This document shows positions 59,068 to 64,000 of a DNA stretch of 64,000 nucleotides, piece by piece. The stretch's first letter is position 1, and each line of letters opens with the position of its first letter. The DNA is from Zingiber officinale. Taxonomy: Eukaryota; Streptophyta; Magnoliopsida; Zingiberales; Zingiberaceae. Below the pieces are notes generated by a model, which was given only the letters and a program-made list of their open reading frames with translations, made no database searches and was not told the origin of the DNA. The position numbers were made by a program, and so were the translations under genes. Where the stretch lies: NCBI RefSeq assembly GCF_018446385.1, contig NC_055991.1, positions 72,296,123-72,360,122 on the forward strand. The letters run 5' to 3'.

Positions 59068-59329
59068 GGGGTCGCATTGATCTGGTGCAACCACCAATCA
59101 CGCAATTTATTTTTCGTGGTGTTTTCGACTTTATGGAGTCAATTAGAATCTAGCATAATAGCTACATTCTAATTCTTTTTACGAATCAATTTTTGCTCAA
59201 AGTTGGTGCAACACCACTCGAGCTCGTAATCTTAACTTTATTTCCCGCACTATTAATCCAAGACCTAGTCTTGGGACATCTCTTCTATTTTTTTGTTTTG
59301 CATACTATCAATGGCCCAATAAGAGGGTT

Positions 59330-60187
59330 TCAGCACCGTTCGTCCCCCGCTCTTCATCGGAGAATATTTCGGGTACTAGAAGGGATGAATGGAAACTTTC
59401 CTCAAAATCTAGTTTGAGACGTGGATGATCGTCAAGACTGGATTGCAACTACCAACCGACGGAGACGACAAGCCTACACCCTGCAAAAATTAGGAACCCA
59501 CCCTAATCAAGAAGGTGGAAGCCGATGCCAGAGAAACCGGCACCCTCCAATGAGGCCTGACCAAAGAGGAGCTCAACAGAGTTGGTCCTTTTTCAACCGC
59601 AAAGGAGCTATGGGATAAACTTATAGAATTGCACGAGGGCACCTCAGACACCAAAGTAAGTAAACGTGATTTATTACTTAATAAACTATATAATCTAAAG
59701 ATGCAAGAAGGTGAGGCGGCGAGTTCACTCCACGCACATATTCAAGACATCCTCAACTCCCTCCACGGAATCGGGCAAAAGGTTGAAATAGGGATATCAT
59801 AAGGTATGCTCTCAATGCTTCTCCAAGGAGTTCATTGTGGGCATCAATGGTAGATACCTACAAAGTCTCCAAGGATTTATCTTGTATAAAATTAGATGAA
59901 TTATTTTCTGAGTTTGAACTACATGAGTAGACTAATGCACAGCCAATCGAGAAAGGTGTTGCTTTACTTGCAGGTACCAGTAGAACTCGTGAACCAAGAT
60001 CAGGACGATGAACTGAACCAGAGTCGGAAGAAGAACCTGACTCAGATGATGAAGACGACAAACTAACAACCGAGCTCATGAACCTTGTGAAGAAGCTCTA
60101 CAAGAAAAAGAAGGGCTTCAACAAGAGAGACCTAAAGAAGGCAGTACAATCCAAGGAGATTTAACCAGTTCAAAAGTCAAGTTCGAG
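59330..60187 (+). pseudogene. Copia gag N-terminal part (UBN2-like), frameshifted
   Basis: Plus-strand frames read, with shifts, a gag of SIRE type: an F-D-G-x-N-F start zone near 59350, then LTKEELNRVGPFSTAKELWD (about 59563-59620), LIELHEGTSDTKVSKRDLLL, NKLYNLKMQEGEAASSLHAH and IQDILNSLHGIGQKVE. This is the UBN2/gag-polypeptide domain of copia elements. An acidic part EPESEEEPDSDDEDDKLTTE and a Lys-rich segment precede the knuckle. Single-base shifts and stops (for example at about 60162) break it. Confidence 0.85.
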
Positions 60188-60826
60188 GTGATCTGCTACG
60201 GGTGCAACCAGAAGGGGCACATCAAGGCCAACTGCCCTAATCAGAAGGATGCAAAGAAGCGAAGGAAGAAGGACCTGAAGGCGACATTGGACGAATCGTC
60301 CTCAGAAGATATCGACGACGAACTCGATCAGACGAGTCTCCTCGCACTGATGGCCCGGGACCAGATCAATGTGCCCGACAGTGAAAACGAGTCAGAAGCA
60401 GAATCGGAAAGAAGCCACGGATCCGTATCCATTTCCGAAGGGCCAGACCCCGCTGTAAGTATTCCTCGACTAAATAATTTAGTTAATTATTTATTACGTA
60501 AATTAGCAAAATCGAATATTAGGGTCAAGTCACTTCTAAAGGAAGCAGCAGTCCTTAAAGAAGTGACTAACTCCAAAACCTTGCCTGACCCAGTTCAGAC
60601 TAGAAGTTCAACTCAAGTCCAAAAACTTGAGGAAGAAAATTCTAGTCTGAAAACTCAGGTCAAGGATTTGGAGAAAACGTTAGAACGGTTTTCTTTGGGC
60701 TCCAAGAACCTTGACCTAATTCTTGGGTCACAAAGAGTCATTTACAATAGAACTGGGTTAGGATATAAAACCAAAAAGAAATATAGATCTTATTTATCCT
60801 TAGTAAACAAACCAAATAGTAATTAG
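60188..60826 (+). pseudogene. Copia gag zinc knuckle and coiled-coil segment (212 codons open)
   Basis: The longest clean ORF of the right-hand 10 kb. The zinc knuckle CYGCNQKGHIKANC (CX2CX4HX4C, residues 3-16) binds element RNA. A Lys-rich basic segment follows, then acidic repeats (SSEDIDDELDQ, ENESEAESE) and a predicted coiled coil near residues 135-165 (LEEENSSLKTQVKDLEKTLE). The long spacer with a coiled coil after the knuckle is as I recall from SIRE-type gag. The first ATG is simply the start of the open frame; the gene began at about 59300. After the TAA at 60824 the protein-like sequence carries on for about 80 bp in another frame (YWIAKDQ-like). Confidence 0.82.
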
Positions 60827-60914
60827 TCCAAGCATGGGTACCCAAGTCCAACCTGATCAATCAAGCTGGACTTGGTCAATATTGGATCGCGAAGGATCAA
60901 ATACATTACCTCAA

Positions 60915-61345
60915 TAGACCATATCGAGGCCTTTTGGGGAGAGCCCAAGAGCAAAGCCATGAGGGCTTAGGCCCAAAGTGGATAATATCATGGCATTGTA
61001 GAGATATCTAAATTCTTCTCGATCCTACAATTGGTATCAGAGCCCGGACTACCAGAAGGTTTAACCGCCGACTATACACAAGAGCTATGATCTGATTGAG
61101 CCATATGGGTACAATATTGACCTCGAACAAAGAAAGTGGGGGTTCTTATGTTCGGATCAAGAGGACCAGACACCAGGCAGGAAGTCCTAGTTGCGGCTAG
61201 GCAAGGAAGTCCTAGTAGGTCGGGTGGACCGAGGGGCAGGAAGACCTGGTGGGTTGAGGATCGGATATGCGAAGACTGTGGTCCCACATTGAAAACATAG
61301 TCCCAATGTTGTAATGTTGTAATGTTGTAAACATAGTCCCACATT
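60915..61345 (+). mobile_element. Fragment of another copia/TRIM-like element inside the SIRE-like element
   Basis: 60930-61026 reads as an LTR end (GGCCTTTTGGGGAGAGCCC ... TTCTCGATCCTACA), and ATTGGTATCAGAGC follows at 61027-61040, a second primer-binding site different in context from that at 59054. At about 61270-61345 GTCCCACATTGAAAACATAG occurs, with a near repeat 50 bp later, resembling the start of such LTRs as I remember them. No flanking duplication was identified. Confidence 0.5.
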
Positions 61346-62735
61346 GAAAACACATAAGAATATATCTTGATTTTCAAATTTCCTACAATGTAACTTTAAA
61401 ATTCTTGTTGATCTTCAAATCTGCTTAATTTTAAAATTATATTTTAAAAACTAGGAAAAATAATGTTTTCCAAATCCCAGTTTTCTTAGTTTTTTAAATT
61501 TGGACTTAGCCTAGGATCCTCCTCTTAGAAATCATGTTCCCCTAGTTTCAGCTAGAGCATCTCACAAGCACACTAGGCATAATTTGTTTGTGTTTGCAAA
61601 ACTTAGAACAGTGTGAGATGCATAGGGTTCAGCCTGGACTCCAGAATGCTTATTTTTGTGCATCATAGTGAGTCTAGGCGTTAAAAACCAACTTTACATT
61701 AATCAAGTTAAATCATCCAGCCCTAGTCAAATCTAATTGGATTTATTGACTTAACTTGACTAACCAAGTGAAGTTTGTTGTCCTCTAGGCAATCAGCTAG
61801 TAGCTAGATGGTTAGACATGTGGCCAAGAACTTAAGTGCTTGATTTTAAATTTTTTTACTCATGCTTAGACATTAGGGTTCTGATACCTTACTAAAAGAA
61901 ATTAATTAATTTGCAATCTCTTTAACTCAGCTCATGTTTGGACATTAAGATTTTAAGCTTATTAATCCTCCTTTGCCTTTAAGTATCTTGGAATTCTTTA
62001 TTCGGATAAATATTTTGTTAAATGGCCTTAGCCTTTCTTAATTTTCTCTCTTTCCAAATTATTGTTCAAAAAACTTTTTCAAAATTAAGAAAATATTTAC
62101 CAACAAAAACTTTCGAATTTATTTAAGTCTTTCAATAGCTTTTGAAAATTTAGCTAAGTATTTTTCTATTTTTCTAACAGATTTTCAAAATTTAGCTAAG
62201 ACTTTCAAAGTATTTCAACTTACCTGAAGTATGCTTCAATATGTTTTTCAAATTTTACAACATATTTTTCAAAGAGCTCAACTAATTTTCAAAAATTGGC
62301 TAACGTTATCTTTCAAAGTCAACGTTTTATTAGCATTTTAAACTCAGTTGAAAGAAAAATATCTCTTTAGACCCTTATTTCACTTAACTAAGAATTTTAC
62401 AATTAATTTAAAAAAGCTAAGTGTTATCAAAGTATCTTTATCCCTCTTTAAAGCATAATGTTTATTTAATTCTCTATTTTTCTAACTATAAAATCTGTTT
62501 GAAAAGTTAGAATTATTCAAACTTGCTTATTTTTGATAAATGACAAAGGGGGAGAGTAGGGAAATTCAAAGTAGGGAAATTCAAAATTAAAATTTATAAA
62601 GAGAGCCTTTATTAAGGGGGAGCCTTACAAAGTTTAAGTTAGTTTTAGCTTAACTATGTGTGCACTTAAAAGTTAGTTATTTAAGCTAAACTATGCATCT
62701 ATTTTACTTAACTTTGAATTTCAGTTGCCATAATC
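61346..62735 (+). other. 3' internal region of the SIRE-like element; pol not seen
   Basis: AT-rich, no ORF, no RT or integrase motif in any frame that I could recognise. Phrases such as TTTTCAAAATTTAGCTAAG recur between 62040 and 62300. This matches the non-coding 3' stretch of SIRE-type elements, so pol has been deleted between gag and here. Confidence 0.6.
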
Positions 62736-62749
62736 AAAAAGGGAGAGAT
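62736..62749 (+). other. Polypurine tract of the SIRE-like element
   Basis: AAAAAGGGAGAGAT directly before the LTR. Compare AAAAAGGGGGAGAT at 1397. Confidence 0.8.
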
Positions 62750-64000
62750 TATTGGTGCGGGAAGCATCCGACGATCGAACCATTGTTTTGATAATGGCAA
62801 ATGAATTCAAAGTTAAGGTTATGTTGTTATCTAACAAGGTTCATGGAGCTTGCAGGAAAGTCCTAAGTGGTACTTAGGCAAAAGTCCTAGCTGCGGTTAG
62901 GCAGATGGAAAACCATAGGGGGTGGTAACCCTACGTCATAGGGGGCGGTAACCCTATGCGGAAAGTCTTGGCGGGTCGAGGGCTTCAGGCAAAAGTCCTA
63001 TGGGTGGTAACCCTAGGTGGAAAATTCTGGTGTCACGAACCAGGTGGAAGACTGGACGAGCCGAGAAGCAGAAGTCCAGCAGAAAGTCTTGAAGCATCGA
63101 GTGCTGAGCAAAAGTCCAGTCGATCTGGAGGATCGTACTGCCAACAGGTAAAACTCCTGAGTGGAGTAGGTGAGGACGCATTCCCCGCAAAGGGAGCAGT
63201 AGGTGTCGGGTCGACCTAAGAACTTCGGTCGGAAATCCGAAGTCAGACCTGAACTGTCTTAAGACTGTCAGAATATTCTATTATCATGATTAATATTTGT
63301 GCTAACTTGGTTTTGCAGGATGTGTTTGTATTTGTAGACTAACATGTTTTGCAGGGCCAAAAAAAATAAAGTTTAGCCTCGGATGAACAATGTCCGAGGC
63401 GCCTCCATGGAGCTGGGAGGCGCCTCGGGTGCAAGCCAGAAGAAGTCAGCGCAGCATCCTTGGAGGCACCTCGGACCAGGCTGGAGGTTCCTTGAAGTTG
63501 GGATTGGAGGCGCCTTGGACAAGCCATGGAGGCGCCTCAAGTAGGATAAGCGAGGAAAATTTTTGCGCTTATCTCCGCGGCAGACTCGAGACTTGGAGGT
63601 GCCTGGGACAGGATTGGAGGTGCCTCCGGCATAGTATAAAACAGGGGTTTGAGGCAGCACTCCATATATCTTCATCCAAGCGATCCTTCTGCGACAAGCT
63701 GCTAACGACACGATCCCGAAGTGCTTCGACAACCTCCCGATAACCTGGAGCTTTGTTTCTTCATATCTTGTTGTCGGTATAAAATCACTATTTTAATTTG
63801 AGCTGTAATTGTTATACTTGTAAACTTTATCGATTCTATAGTTGTTGCCCACCGAAAGCGGTTAACGACCGCGGCCCTTGGAGTAGGAGTCGTCACAGGC
63901 TCCGAACCAAGTAAACGACCTGTGTTCGCATTGTGTGTCTTTTATTTCCGCTGCTTTATTACTCTTATTACTCATCAAGTTTTACGAAGTCGATTCCGAA
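62750..64000 (+). mobile_element. 3' LTR of the SIRE-like element, cut by the window edge
   Basis: Starts TATTGGTGCGGGAAGC; the first dinucleotide is TA where the 5' LTR has TG. It follows 57745 onward with roughly 5% difference by eye, including the GGCGCC cluster and the TATA box. The last ~50 bp of the LTR are outside the window. Confidence 0.92.

Overview
The window is nuclear DNA of a flowering plant from a heterochromatic, repeat-packed stretch. I found no host gene. Almost every base belongs to transposable elements nested in one another: Ty1-copia and Ty3-gypsy LTR retrotransposons and En/Spm-type CACTA DNA transposons. The LTR style suggests a monocot, perhaps of the ginger order, but that is impression rather than proof.

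Layout. (1) 1-2246: part of a minus-strand LTR (family F) sitting in the 3' end of a SIRE-like copia element, followed by that element's 3' LTR. (2) 2247-3936 and 20841-21150: 3' part of a Tat-type gypsy element with an antisense extra ORF. It is split by a complete 16.9-kb CACTA transposon (CACTA-1, 3937-20837, TSD ACA), which carries two decayed transposase genes and a solo gypsy LTR (LTR-A, 11132-14309, TSD TGCCA). (3) About 21150-24259 and 53398-54600: a Tat LTR with a ~109-bp minisatellite, then gag, protease and reverse transcriptase remains. The protease is split by a copia element (24260-53392, TSD GTCGA).

(4) The copia element (Angela/Tork-like, minus strand) holds a solo gypsy LTR (LTR-C, 29932-32345, TSD TCCTA). 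Its 5' LTR is split by gypsy element Tekay-B (34482-51408, TSD TTGTG). The 5' LTR of Tekay-B is split in turn by gypsy element Tekay-D (34684-44970, TSD CAAGA, minus strand). Insertion order read from the nesting: Tat, then Angela-like copia, then Tekay-B, then Tekay-D. (5) 54601-56080: a second family F LTR in the Tat reverse transcriptase. (6) 56081-57744: start of a second CACTA element. (7) 57745-64000: a SIRE-like copia element with 5' LTR, gag and the start of its 3' LTR, lacking recognisable pol.

The most interesting signal lies in the four Tekay-like LTR types (A, B, C, D). Each carries one to three tRNA-like modules (RNA polymerase III A and B boxes) on the strand opposite to the element, upstream of its TATA box. 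Each also has what looks like an intron inside the LTR with the same splice-site context. Tekay-D further carries two tandem tRNA-headed units between its 3' LTR end and the target-site duplication. All coding regions seen are broken, so no element here looks autonomous.
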